Shown: one piece after another, positions 8,272-17,338 of the stretch
Layout: the number at the start of each line of letters is the position of its first letter
How positions within the stretch are numbered: the stretch's first letter is position 1
Assembly: GCF_002167005.1 (NCBI RefSeq)
Contig: NZ_NHTN01000040.1
Coordinates: forward strand, 1-43,782
Direction of reading: 5' to 3'
Source: Indiicoccus explosivorum
GTDB taxonomy: Bacteria > Bacillota > Bacilli > Bacillales_A > Planococcaceae
DNA: 43,782 nucleotides
Program-made: the position numbers and the translations under genes
Notes under the pieces: model-generated
The model's input: the letters and a program-made list of their open reading frames with translations, nothing else
What the model was told of the DNA's origin: nothing
Database searches by the model: none

Positions 8272-8910
8272 TCACAGTTCATGGCTTTCTGATAATGATA
8301 AAAAGGCCCGGGTAATGGTCGTTTTTGTAATCCTGCCTGTCACTTTCAGACCGCCGGGGTCTTCCTGGATCACCGGCACGGAGTCGATCTGCTGCTCGAT
8401 CAGCCGTCCGGCCACTTTGATCAGCGACTCGTTTTTTGTGCAATACGTGATGTTCGGCATGCGGGTCATGACGATATGGACGGGGATCTGGTTCAGTTCC
8501 TGCCGCCCGATGCTCGCCCGGAGGAGGTCTTTCCTCGATACGACGCCGGCGAGGTATGAATCGGTGTCGACGACGAAAAGGGTGCCGACATCTTCCAGGA
8601 ACAATTGGCAGATGGCGTCATAGACGGAAACGCTCTCCCTGATGACGACCGGCATGGACTGGAAGTCCTTCACTTTCATATTGTTCATCGTATCCGCCAA
8701 TGCCTGGGCGGATTTTTTGCCTGCATAAAAATAGCCGACCCGCGGGCGCGCATCCAGGAATCCGGCCATGGTCAGAATCGCGAGATCCGGTCTGAGTGTC
8801 GCCCTGGTGAGGCTGAGGCGGTCGGCGATCTGTTCGCCGGTGATCGGGCCGTTATTTTTGACGATCTGCAATATTTCTTCCTGTCGTTTATTGAGTTCGA
8901 TCGGACTCAC
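8272..8910 (-). CDS. ccpN: Transcriptional repressor CcpN (HTH plus paired CBS domains)
   Basis: The conserved part has 212 residues, the same length as B. subtilis CcpN. An N-terminal winged HTH (IELNKRQEEILQIVKNNG to ARPRVGYFY, about 1-60) is followed by two CBS domains (about 75-212) that sense nucleotides. CcpN represses gluconeogenic genes such as gapB and pckA in the presence of glucose. The GTG at 8910 is chosen because homology begins there. However, the frame stays open to an ATG at 9045 with AGGA eight bases upstream, which would add 45 unconserved residues. The start is therefore uncertain. The promoter is back to back with that of glyQS. Confidence 0.9.
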   Translation of the reverse strand: MSPIELNKRQEEILQIVKNNGPITGEQIADRLSLTRATLRPDLAILTMAGFLDARPRVGYFYAGKKSAQALADTMNNMKVKDFQSMPVVIRESVSVYDAICQLFLEDVGTLFVVDTDSYLAGVVSRKDLLRASIGRQELNQIPVHIVMTRMPNITYCTKNESLIKVAGRLIEQQIDSVPVIQEDPGGLKVTGRITKTTITRAFLSLSESHEL

Positions 8911-8964
8911 CGCCCCAAAAAAGAGTTTTGCTTCATCCGGCTCTTCATCAACCTCAGTTTTTGT

Positions 8965-8984
8965 CCTGGAGAATTCTCTCCAGG
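8965..8984. repeat. Perfect palindrome in the ccpN leader
   Basis: CCTGGAGA (8965-8972) and TCTCCAGG (8977-8984) are perfect 8-bp arms around ATTC. It lies between the ATG at 9045 and the GTG at 8910, roughly 130 bases after the predicted ccpN transcript start. It could be a protein-binding site or a leader hairpin. There is no T-tract, so it is not a terminator. Confidence 0.55.
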
Positions 8985-9120
8985 CGGAGGCTCGGCAGTC
9001 TGTCCTGGCAGCTGCCACCGTGACGTCCTGTCGCGCCAGCTGCATGATCCGCTTCCTGTGGATCTTAAATCGAGCGGATGCCTGCCTGTACCGTTTGTTG
9101 AAAAGCCCTCAATCTAACTG

Positions 9121-9149
9121 ATTATATACCAGCAAACAGCTAATTGCGA
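9121..9149 (-). promoter_or_regulatory. ccpN promoter sharing its -35 box with glyQS
   Basis: A perfect -10 TATAAT (minus strand, 9121-9126) lies 17 bp from TCGCAA (9144-9149). That hexamer is the exact complement of the glyQS -35 box, so the two promoters diverge from one shared hexamer. The minus-strand -35 is weak (3 of 6). Confidence 0.6.
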
Positions 9150-9172
9150 TAAAAATTACACCATGCTACAAT
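9144..9172 (+). promoter_or_regulatory. glyQS promoter
   Basis: TTGCGA (9144-9149), a 17-bp spacer and TACAAT (9167-9172) form a good SigA-type promoter. Transcription would start near 9179, at the beginning of the T-box leader. Confidence 0.8.
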
Positions 9173-9178
9173 AATAGC

Positions 9179-9380
9179 ATATGTTCATAGAAGCGATGAA
9201 GGACCAATAAGTACGGCCGCCAAAAAGCGAGCGGGGACAGTGAAAGCCCGCACCGGCCTGAAACGGCAGTCTGGAGCTCATCTTTCAATCAAAGCGGGCT
9301 GATCCGTCAGCCAATCGGGGTGGAACCGCGGGTGCAACGCATCCGTCCTCGGACATTTTGTCCGTGGGCGGGTGCGATTT
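9179..9380 (+). promoter_or_regulatory. T-box leader (glycine) with terminator
   Basis: The T-box core GGTGGAACCGCGG lies at about 9319-9331, and its TGGA would pair with the 3' end of uncharged tRNA-Gly. AGTA (9210-9213) marks the stem I internal loop. After the stem I apex, the context GAAACGGCAGTCTGGAGC places the specifier GGC (9265-9267), a glycine codon. The terminator is a stem of 11 pairs, 9338-9348 with 9366-9376 (two G-T wobbles), capped by GGACA/TGTCC and followed by T-rich sequence. Uncharged tRNA-Gly should stabilise the antiterminator and switch on glyQS. Alignment to known glycine T-boxes was from memory. Confidence 0.95.
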
Positions 9381-9402
9381 TATTTTTATGGAGGGTTTTA
9401 TT

Positions 9403-10785
9403 ATGACAAAGTCAATGGATACGATCACAGCACTGGCCAAACACCGGGGATTTGTCTTCCCGGGGTCCGAAATCTATGGCGGCTTGGCCAACACGTGGGA
9501 TTATGGCCCGCTCGGCGTAGAGCTGAAAAATAACATCAAAAAAGCCTGGTGGAAAAAGTTCGTGCAGGAATCGCCTTACAATGTCGGAGTCGACGCGGCG
9601 ATCCTCATGAATCCGCAAGTCTGGGTCGCTTCCGGCCACGTCGGCAATTTCAATGACCCGATGATCGACTGCAAAAACTGTAAAACCCGGCTCCGGGCCG
9701 ACAAACTGATCGAAGAGGCGTACAGCGAAAAAGGCGGCGAAATCATCGCGGACGGCCTGCCGTTCGACAAAATGAAGGAACTCATCGACGCGGAGAATAT
9801 CGATTGCCCGGTCTGCGGCAAGCACGATTTCACGGAAATCCGGCAGTTCAACCTGATGTTCAAGACGTTCCAGGGCGTCACGGAAGAATCATCGAATGAA
9901 ATTTTCCTCCGTCCGGAGACAGCGCAGGGCATTTTCGTGAACTACAAAAATGTCCAGCGGTCCATGCGCAAAAAATTGCCGTTCGGCATCGCCCAAATCG
10001 GCAAAAGCTTCCGCAACGAAATCACGCCCGGAAACTTCACATTCCGGACGCGGGAGTTCGAACAAATGGAGCTTGAATTCTTCTGCAAGCCGGGCGATGA
10101 CCTTGAATGGTTCAGTTATTGGCGTGAGTATTGCCGGAACTGGCTGCTTTCCCTCGGCATAAAGGAAGACAGCATCCGGCTCCGCGACCATGATGAGGAT
10201 GAGCTGTCGCACTACTCGAACGCGACAACGGACATCGAGTACAAATTCCCGTTCGGCTGGGGAGAATTGTGGGGCATCGCCGACCGGACGGATTTCGATT
10301 TGAAGCGCCACATGGAGCATTCTGGAGACGACTTCTCATACACGGATCCTGAAACGAACGAGAGCTATGTGCCATACTGCATCGAACCGTCTCTCGGAGC
10401 CGACCGGGTGACGCTGTCTTTCCTCATCGACGCGTACGATGAAGAAGAACTCGAAGGCGGCGATTCGCGGACCGTTCTCCGCTTCCACCCTGCCATCGCA
10501 CCGATCAAAGCAGCGGTGCTGCCGCTGTCCAAGAAACTGTCGGAACAAGCGCAGGAAGTATTCTCCGGCCTTGCCAAACATTTCACCGCCGAGTACGACG
10601 AATCCCAGTCGATCGGCAAACGGTACCGCCGCCAAGATGAAATCGGCACGCCGTTCTGCGTGACGTACGATTTCGATTCAGTCGACGACGGCCAAGTGAC
10701 CGTCCGCCACCGCGACTCGATGGAGCAGATCCGTATGCCGATCGCTGAAGTCGCGGATTACATCAGCAAGCACTTGGAATATTAA
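9403..10785 (+). CDS. glyQS: Glycyl-tRNA synthetase, dimeric (GRS1) type
   Basis: The 460-residue class II synthetase attaches glycine to tRNA-Gly. It is the homodimeric type also found in archaea, eukaryotes and staphylococci, not the alpha2-beta2 GlyQ/GlyS of B. subtilis. Visible motifs are two Cys pairs (CKNC and CPVC), [14 protein letters not shown], motif 2 in [20 protein letters not shown], motif 3 in [14 protein letters not shown], and a C-terminal anticodon-binding domain (about 360-460). The ATG at 9403 is set by GGAGGG seven bases upstream. Earlier in-frame codons lie inside or next to the leader terminator. It is one of only three plus-strand genes here, between ccpN and recO, where B. 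subtilis has glyQ and glyS co-directional with recO. Confidence 0.97.
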   Translation: MTKSMDTITALAKHRGFVFPGSEIYGGLANTWDYGPLGVELKNNIKKAWWKKFVQESPYNVGVDAAILMNPQVWVASGHVGNFNDPMIDCKNCKTRLRADKLIEEAYSEKGGEIIADGLPFDKMKELIDAENIDCPVCGKHDFTEIRQFNLMFKTFQGVTEESSNEIFLRPETAQGIFVNYKNVQRSMRKKLPFGIAQIGKSFRNEITPGNFTFRTREFEQMELEFFCKPGDDLEWFSYWREYCRNWLLSLGIKEDSIRLRDHDEDELSHYSNATTDIEYKFPFGWGELWGIADRTDFDLKRHMEHSGDDFSYTDPETNESYVPYCIEPSLGADRVTLSFLIDAYDEEELEGGDSRTVLRFHPAIAPIKAAVLPLSKKLSEQAQEVFSGLAKHFTAEYDESQSIGKRYRRQDEIGTPFCVTYDFDSVDDGQVTVRHRDSMEQIRMPIAEVADYISKHLEY

Positions 10786-10800
10786 GCACGAAGAAATTCG

Positions 10801-10880
10801 CCAGGAAATGGGGAAACCCATGCCCTTTCCGCGGACTGACTGCCAAGCCTCCGCGACCTCCTGAAGCGATTTCTTCAACA
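10801..10880 (+). repeat. Degenerate copy of the dispersed hairpin repeat (copy D)
   Basis: In the gap between glyQS and recO, GGGGAAACCC (10810-10819) and GCCCTTTCCGC (10822-10832) recur with a one-base length difference at 43231-43252. ATGGG-GAAA-CCCAT forms a hairpin with a GNRA-type loop. AAGCGATTTCTTCA (10864-10877) is the reverse complement of 25008-25021, though 14 bases alone could match by chance. The core of the repeat is degenerate here. Confidence 0.5.
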
Positions 10881-10882
10881 AG

Positions 10883-10925
10883 AAACCCGCCGGGAAGACT
10901 AGTCGTCTTCCGGCGGGTTTTTGTG
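10883..10925. terminator. Shared convergent terminator of glyQS and recO
   Basis: AAACCCGCCGG (10883-10893) pairs with CCGGCGGGTTT (10910-10920). The stem continues inward through GAAGAC and GTCTTC with a one-base bulge. T-runs follow on the plus strand, with a weaker T-rich tail on the minus strand. The recO stop (10899-10901) lies inside the hairpin, so the stem also encodes the RecO C-terminus. Confidence 0.85.
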
Positions 10926-11726
10926 TGCGGGTGTTTCCTGGACCGGTGAATCTTCCGCTGCCGCTTCTTTTGCCGGCAGAAACGCCGGCGTCCGCTCGAG
11001 CTGTTCGAGGAACTGGCGCGATTTCAGCCGGATACCGGCCTGTTCTTCATAAACAGTGCGGATGATCGTCTTCAGCAGCTGTTTCGATTCTTTTTTGAGC
11101 TTCAGAGAACCGACGCGTTCGATCGGGACGGAATACAGCGTCCGGATCACTTTCACCAGCGCCGGACTGAGGCGGATGATGTACGGATCCACGTGGAAGC
11201 ACCGATGGCACAGGAACCCGAGCTCCTGGAACGAAAACGCGAACTCCCCTTCGGTGGCGCCGCAGTTCGCGCACTGGTGGAGAGTCGGTGTCAGGCCCGC
11301 CACCGGGAGCATCTTCCATTCGACGAACAGTGCGATCGCTTCCGGATCGTACTCCTCTTCGATGGCGTGCAGCGCCTGGAACAGGATTTCATAGATGCCC
11401 GGCTGCGGCTCATCCTGTTCGGTCAATTTATCGATCAGTTCGGTGATATAGCTGGCATAAGCGGTCGCCACGATATCTCCCCGCAAATGGCGGTACGATT
11501 CGAGGCGGTCGCCATGCTGGAGCGTGCCCATCCCTTTTCCTTTGAATACCGTGAAAGAACCGTGCGTGAACGGCTGCGTCACAGCCGCCAGGCGGCTGGC
11601 CGGCTTTTTCGCACCTCTTGCCATCGCTGTGATCTTCCCGGCGTCCCGTGTGAAAAGCGTCACGATTTTATTCGTTTCACCGTACGGACGCGCACGGATT
11701 ACAATGCCTTCCAGCTGGCTGAGCAT
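10899..11726 (-). CDS. recO: DNA repair protein RecO
   Basis: The 275-residue RecO mediates RecA loading on SSB-coated DNA and annealing in RecF-pathway recombination. The N-terminal OB fold (about 1-80, opening LEGIVIRARPYGETNKIV) and the zinc-binding module (CANCGATEGE and LGFLCHRC, about 150-180) are visible. The C-terminal tail, rich in Pro, Glu and Ala (about 250-275), is unconserved and is encoded partly within the terminator hairpin. It is the last gene of the pgpH-to-recO run, 9 bp downstream of era. Confidence 0.95.
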   Translation of the reverse strand: MLSQLEGIVIRARPYGETNKIVTLFTRDAGKITAMARGAKKPASRLAAVTQPFTHGSFTVFKGKGMGTLQHGDRLESYRHLRGDIVATAYASYITELIDKLTEQDEPQPGIYEILFQALHAIEEEYDPEAIALFVEWKMLPVAGLTPTLHQCANCGATEGEFAFSFQELGFLCHRCFHVDPYIIRLSPALVKVIRTLYSVPIERVGSLKLKKESKQLLKTIIRTVYEEQAGIRLKSRQFLEQLERTPAFLPAKEAAAEDSPVQETPAHKNPPEDD

Positions 11727-11735
11727 GGCATCACC

Positions 11736-13050
<1,315 letters not shown>

Positions 13051-13059
13051 TCACCTCTA

Positions 13060-13428
13060 CTATAGTGGGAGCCATTTCGGCAGGAAAATCAGTAAACCAA
13101 TTATAGCACTTGCCACGGCAAATACCAAAACCGCGCCTGCCGCCATGTCCTTCGCTTCACCGGCGATCGGATGGATTTCCGGCGAGGCGAGGTCGACAGC
13201 CCGCTCGAGCGCAGTATTCACGAGCTCAAGCGCGATCATACCGCCGATGCAGAGCAGGATGATCAGCCATTCCACGTACGAAAGGCCGGTCAGGACACCG
13301 GCCGTTACAGTGAACAGGGCTGCCAGAAAATGAAAGCGGATGTTCTGCTCACGTCGGAGCGCCGCACGGATTCCTTGCGCAGCGAAACGGAAAGAGCGGA
13401 AAAATCTATTCGGATCCATGGCCGTCAC
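13060..13428 (-). CDS. dgkA: Undecaprenol/diacylglycerol kinase (DgkA family)
   Basis: The 122-residue integral membrane kinase is of the short DgkA family. In Gram-positives it phosphorylates undecaprenol to recycle the cell-wall lipid carrier. Three membrane helices are visible (about 32-50, 52-72 and 95-118). The catalytic signature ELVNTALERAVD lies at about 65-76. The first candidate start is GTG at 13428, inside the end of ybeY (23-bp overlap); ATG at 13419 is an alternative. Neither has a strong ribosome-binding site, so translational coupling to ybeY is likely. Confidence 0.93.
   Translation of the reverse strand: MTAMDPNRFFRSFRFAAQGIRAALRREQNIRFHFLAALFTVTAGVLTGLSYVEWLIILLCIGGMIALELVNTALERAVDLASPEIHPIAGEAKDMAAGAVLVFAVASAIIGLLIFLPKWLPL
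13100..13128 (-). promoter_or_regulatory. Candidate internal promoter for cdd-era-recO
   Basis: Within the dgkA coding sequence, TTGGTA (minus strand, 13123-13128), 17 bp and a perfect -10 TATAAT (13100-13105) with a TG extension line up correctly. The -10 reads through codons for Ser-Ala-Ile-Ile, so it may be chance. Confidence 0.45.
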
Positions 13429-13888
13429 GCGAAAGGCCGAGAGACGACAAAATCTCCTCTTGCCGCCCGAACATCGCCTGTTCTTCTTCTTCCGTCAAAT
13501 GATCGTAGCCGAGCAGGTGGAGAAACCCATGCACGGCAAGGAATCCAAGTTCCCTTTCGTAGGAATGCCCGTACTGTGCCGCCTGTTCTTTTGCCCGTTC
13601 AACAGAAATGATGATATCGCCGAGCACGCGGACTTCACTTCCGCCGGTAATGGCGACCTCCTGTTCATCAGCTTCTTCGAGCGCGAAGGAAATGACATCC
13701 GTCGGTGTATCCTTTCCCCGGTATTCCCGATTGATTTGGCGGATCGCCTCATTCGCGACGAATGTGACGGAAACTTCAGCTTCCCCCGTCTCTTCCGCTT
13801 CAGCCGCCCGGGCCAGCACTTTTTGCACAAAGCCGAGTTCATGATCTGAAACTTGGCCAGTCTCATCAAGCAAATCCACTGTAAGCAT
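13406..13888 (-). CDS. ybeY: Endoribonuclease YbeY (16S rRNA 3'-end maturation)
   Basis: The 160-residue single-strand endoribonuclease takes part in 16S rRNA processing and ribosome quality control. The zinc site HGFLHLLGYDH gives H120, H124 and H130. The upstream motif YRGKDTPTDVISFAL is also typical. The ATG at 13888 is chosen because AAAGGGGG precedes it and homology begins with MLTVDLLDE; earlier in-frame codons add unconserved sequence. It lies 16 bp after pgpH and overlaps dgkA by 23 bp. Confidence 0.96.
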   Translation of the reverse strand: MLTVDLLDETGQVSDHELGFVQKVLARAAEAEETGEAEVSVTFVANEAIRQINREYRGKDTPTDVISFALEEADEQEVAITGGSEVRVLGDIIISVERAKEQAAQYGHSYERELGFLAVHGFLHLLGYDHLTEEEEQAMFGRQEEILSSLGLSRDGHGSE

Positions 13889-13904
13889 CTTAATCCCCCT
13901 TTCC

Positions 13905-16031
13905 CTAGTTCTTCGGGTATTCGATCCGCGAATGGAAAATCCCATTGAGCGTTTCACAAAAAACCCGTTTGATCGTTTTCAGTTCATGCAGCGTCAAATC
14001 GCAGTCATCAAGCTGACCGTCCTTCACTTTATCTTCCACAATCGCATCCACGAGCGACCGGATCTTATCCGGGGAAGGCTCCTTCATGGAGCGCACTGCC
14101 GCTTCCACACTGTCCGCCAGTGAGATGACCGCCGTCTCGCGCGTCTGCGGCTTCGGACCGATATAGCGGTATTCTGCTTCCTGTACGTCCGGATTTTGTT
14201 CCATCGCTTTATAATAGAAGAATTTCAGCAGACTGGTGCCGTGATGCTGAGCGGCGATATCGACGATCTCCTGCGGCATCCGGTGCTCCTTGAGCGTCGC
14301 CGCCCCATCCGGCGAATGCGCCAGGATGATATCCCGGCTTTTCTCGGGCTTCAGGAAATCATGCGGGTTTTGGATGTTCAGCTGATTCTCAATAAAAAAA
14401 GCGGGGTGTTTCGTCTTCCCGATATCATGGTAATAGCTCCCGACTCTCGCCAGAAGGCCATTCGCGCCTATCTCCTCACAGGCGGAATCCGCCAGATTGG
14501 CCACCATGACACTGTGATGATAAGTGCCCGGCGTCTCCGTCAGGATTTTCCGGAGAAGAGGATGATTCGGATTGGAAAGTTCGACGAGCCGGAGTGTCGA
14601 TAAAATGCCGAATGCGGATTCGTAGAACGGCAGAAGGCCGACAGCGAGGGCGCCGGACAAAAGGCCGGACGCCACTGCCGCTCCGATATAAAACAGGACT
14701 TCAGGAGCCGCATGCTGGCTTTGATTCACAAGCAGATAAAATCCCACGAACAGGACATTGGCCGCCGAGACAGCCATACTCTTCTGCAGCAGCCGGCCGC
14801 CCCGATCCTCAGGCCGCAGGAGATAGATCGCCGCCATGCCGCTGAAAAGGACATACAGCATAATATGAGTCTGCAGAAGTCCCGAAAAACCGCTGGCAAG
14901 CATCAGTCCCGCACCCGAGGCGGTGATGGCCGTGATGAGGACGGCCGTCCGTTCTTCTGTCAGCAGGACCGTCAGCATGCCGCTGAGTGCCGCCGGGAAA
15001 AGGAAAGCGATGTTGACATCGAATTCCCCTTCCACGAGACTGATCACCTGCATGATGGCGAGGGACAGCAGGAGCACGGTGGCGATGACGAACAAGGAAT
15101 CAACTTTTTGGCGGTCACTCTTTTTTGTCCGGTTCACCGACAAAAGGACCAGCCAGGTCAGCAGCAGCACAAACAGCAGAAGCCCCGCTTTCGGGAGCAG
15201 CGTATCCCGTTCTTCTGTCAGACCGGCCAGTTCAAGCAGCCGGTATACTTCACGGTCGATGACCTGTCCTTCCTGCACCAGCACCTGCCCTTGCAGGATC
15301 CGGGTCGGTTCGACAGACAGCCTCGCCTGTTCCCGCTGCGCTTCGGTCAGTTCTTCGTTCACGGTTTCATTCGGGATGATACTTGCCCGGACGATTTCGA
15401 CCGCAGCCGGAATAATAGCGGAAGGGATGCCGCCGTTTTCACGGATCGACCGTTCAGCGGCATCCCTTGCATTTCCCAAGCCGCTGTCCCGGACCGGCTG
15501 TTCAAGTGTCCGGATGACCGTACGCTGGAGTGCTTCACGGACATCGATCAGCGCGGATTCCGGCTGACCCAGCAGCGCGGTCAGCATGTTATCTGTCAGC
15601 TTCAGTTCTTCATTCTCTGTTTCCAATTTGCGCAGCTGCTCCTGCAGACTTGAAACTTGCGTGCCGGACACGCCTTTCATCTCGAGATTTTCCGGATCCG
15701 GCTCTTTCGCTTCAAGGATGTAGGTGAACAAGGACTCGATGACGGCAGACTGATTGCCTGCCAGCTCTTCTTTGAATGTATAACTCGGCGGAACTGCAGC
15801 AGCTGCCTGTTCACGCTCGATTTCCGTCCGGACCGGATCTTCAACCGTCTTCGCAGAACGGATGGTTTCATCCGCCAGCTGGAACTGCTCGACATCATAA
15901 GCTTCTTCAGTGAGATGCTGCAGGAAAAAGGCATAGAGCATACTGCCGATCAGCAGACCCATCAGCACGGCAAGCGGACGGTAACCCATTTTCCCAAGCA
16001 GTCTCCCCATCATCTGTCCCATTTTCCTCAC
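13905..16031 (-). CDS. pgpH: Membrane HD-domain c-di-AMP phosphodiesterase (PgpH/YqfF)
   Basis: The 708-residue protein has an N-terminal membrane helix, a large extracytoplasmic 7TMR-HDED domain (about 45-280), seven membrane helices (about 285-475), and a cytoplasmic HD phosphohydrolase domain. There HHSVMVANLADSA and YYHDIGKTKHP carry the metal ligands. PgpH enzymes hydrolyse cyclic di-AMP and so affect osmotic and wall homeostasis. The first start is GTG at 16031; ATG at 16022, after GGTGAGG, is an alternative. It opens the pgpH-ybeY-dgkA-cdd-era-recO run. Confidence 0.94.
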   Translation of the reverse strand: MRKMGQMMGRLLGKMGYRPLAVLMGLLIGSMLYAFFLQHLTEEAYDVEQFQLADETIRSAKTVEDPVRTEIEREQAAAAVPPSYTFKEELAGNQSAVIESLFTYILEAKEPDPENLEMKGVSGTQVSSLQEQLRKLETENEELKLTDNMLTALLGQPESALIDVREALQRTVIRTLEQPVRDSGLGNARDAAERSIRENGGIPSAIIPAAVEIVRASIIPNETVNEELTEAQREQARLSVEPTRILQGQVLVQEGQVIDREVYRLLELAGLTEERDTLLPKAGLLLFVLLLTWLVLLSVNRTKKSDRQKVDSLFVIATVLLLSLAIMQVISLVEGEFDVNIAFLFPAALSGMLTVLLTEERTAVLITAITASGAGLMLASGFSGLLQTHIMLYVLFSGMAAIYLLRPEDRGGRLLQKSMAVSAANVLFVGFYLLVNQSQHAAPEVLFYIGAAVASGLLSGALAVGLLPFYESAFGILSTLRLVELSNPNHPLLRKILTETPGTYHHSVMVANLADSACEEIGANGLLARVGSYYHDIGKTKHPAFFIENQLNIQNPHDFLKPEKSRDIILAHSPDGAATLKEHRMPQEIVDIAAQHHGTSLLKFFYYKAMEQNPDVQEAEYRYIGPKPQTRETAVISLADSVEAAVRSMKEPSPDKIRSLVDAIVEDKVKDGQLDDCDLTLHELKTIKRVFCETLNGIFHSRIEYPKN

Positions 16032-16050
16032 CTCACATCTTCTTCACTCC

Positions 16051-16060
16051 ATGATAGCAA
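16051..16060 (-). promoter_or_regulatory. Extended -10 promoter of pgpH
   Basis: TGCTATCAT (minus strand) is an extended -10 with five of six bases matching TATAAT. It lies about 20 bp upstream of the GTG start. There is no good -35, which is common for extended -10 promoters. Confidence 0.5.
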
Positions 16061-16191
16061 GTTACTAGCGAAAAAAACATGATGGATTTCGAAAATTTCA
16101 AATGATTGGGGATTTTATGTGTCGGAGGGCGCAGCGAAAAAGGCGATAAGCGGAAATCTTCCCGCGTTCATCTGTCAGCCTGAAGGCAGTA

Positions 16192-16218
16192 AGAAAACCA
16201 GTCCTGTTTTAGGACTGG
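16192..16218 (-). terminator. Terminator overlapping the end of phoH
   Basis: CCAGTCCT (16198-16205) pairs perfectly with AGGACTGG (16211-16218), followed on the minus strand by TTTTCTT. The phoH TAA stop (16209-16211) lies at the edge of the loop, so the stem encodes the last residues of PhoH. Confidence 0.8.
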
Positions 16219-17165
16219 CTATCATACGCCTCAATGATTTTTGCGACAAGCGGATGGCGGACTACATCACCTTGCTCCAGATATTGGAAGTGGATACCCC
16301 GGACACCTTTCAGAATGTTTTCGGTGGCCAGGAGACCGGATTCCCCTCCCTTCGGCAGATCGATCTGCGTCTTATCGCCGGTGATCACCATTTTCGAACC
16401 GAAACCCATGCGGGTCAAAAACATTTTCATCTGCGCTTTTGTCGTGTTCTGGGACTCATCCAGGATGATGAACGCTTCATCGAGCGTGCGTCCCCGCATG
16501 TAGGCGAGCGGCGCGATTTCGATGATGCCGCGTTCGATATAGCGGTTCGTCTGTTCCGTCCCGAGGACGTCATGCAGCGCATCATAAAGCGGGCGGAGAT
16601 AAGGATCGACCTTTTCTTTCAGATCGCCCGGCAGAAACCCGAGGCTCTCCCCTGCTTCAACCGCCGGACGCGTCAGGATGATGCGTTTCACCTGACCGTT
16701 CTTGAGCGCCTGCACCGCCATGACCACCGCCAGATACGTTTTGCCTGTTCCCGCTGGCCCGATTCCGAATACGAGATCATTTCCGCGGATGCTGCGGATG
16801 TAATGGCGCTGGCCGATCGTTTTCGCCCGGATCGCTTTGCCATTCGTATTGCGGGCGATTTCTTCATCGTACAGCTCGGCGAAATATTCGATGGTCCCGG
16901 CTTTCGCCATCTCGATCGCGGAGATGATATCGCGCTGGTCGATGTTGATTCCTTTACGGATGACTTTCAGCAATTGTTCAATAAGATACTTTCCTTTTTT
17001 CTTGTCTTCTTCTTCCCCAATAAACCGCACGACGTCCCCGCGCGTAACGATTTGTATATTAAATGCTTCTTCGATGAGCGTCATATGGCTGTCGGATATT
17101 CCAAGCAGCAGCACCGCCTCATTCGGATCATTTACATGTAATTCCAAAGTTTGATTTTCTGTCAA
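16209..17165 (-). CDS. phoH: PhoH-family ATPase
   Basis: The 318-residue P-loop NTPase is related to the superfamily 1 helicase core. Walker A is GPAGTGKTYLA and Walker B is AFIILDESQNT; the R-finger region TQIDLPKGGESGL follows. The role is probably RNA-linked, but the Bacillus function is unsettled. The start is taken as TTG at 17165, eight bases after GAGGAG. This gives almost the length of B. subtilis PhoH (319). A codon at 17210 would add 15 residues without a ribosome-binding site. In B. subtilis, yqfC and yqfD precede phoH; here they are missing. Confidence 0.93.
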   Translation of the reverse strand: MTENQTLELHVNDPNEAVLLLGISDSHMTLIEEAFNIQIVTRGDVVRFIGEEEDKKKGKYLIEQLLKVIRKGINIDQRDIISAIEMAKAGTIEYFAELYDEEIARNTNGKAIRAKTIGQRHYIRSIRGNDLVFGIGPAGTGKTYLAVVMAVQALKNGQVKRIILTRPAVEAGESLGFLPGDLKEKVDPYLRPLYDALHDVLGTEQTNRYIERGIIEIAPLAYMRGRTLDEAFIILDESQNTTKAQMKMFLTRMGFGSKMVITGDKTQIDLPKGGESGLLATENILKGVRGIHFQYLEQGDVVRHPLVAKIIEAYDSQS

Positions 17166-17302
17166 TTCATACTCTCCTCGAACTGTAGTCATTATTCTTA
17201 ACTTTAACATTTAACGTGAAATGCTGTAAAACGAAACTGCCTGTCAGCTGGATTGGTTTTCACGTTTTTCGCTGTCCCTTTGGCTGATATCAACGAGATG
17301 TT

Positions 17303-17333
17303 AAAAGAAGAAAACCGGCTGCAGGCAGCCGGT
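17303..17333 (-). terminator. Terminator after the floA-downstream small gene
   Basis: ACCGGCT (17314-17320) pairs with AGCCGGT (17327-17333) around GCAGGC, followed on the minus strand by TTTTCTTCTT. It closes the yqeZ-floA unit. Confidence 0.75.
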
Positions 17334-17338
17334 CCTCA

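Noticed and set aside
9358-9402. Longer glyQS start at TTG 9358 or ATG 9388
   Set aside because: TTG 9358 lies within the T-box terminator. ATG 9388 overlaps the GGAGGG ribosome-binding site that serves ATG 9403.
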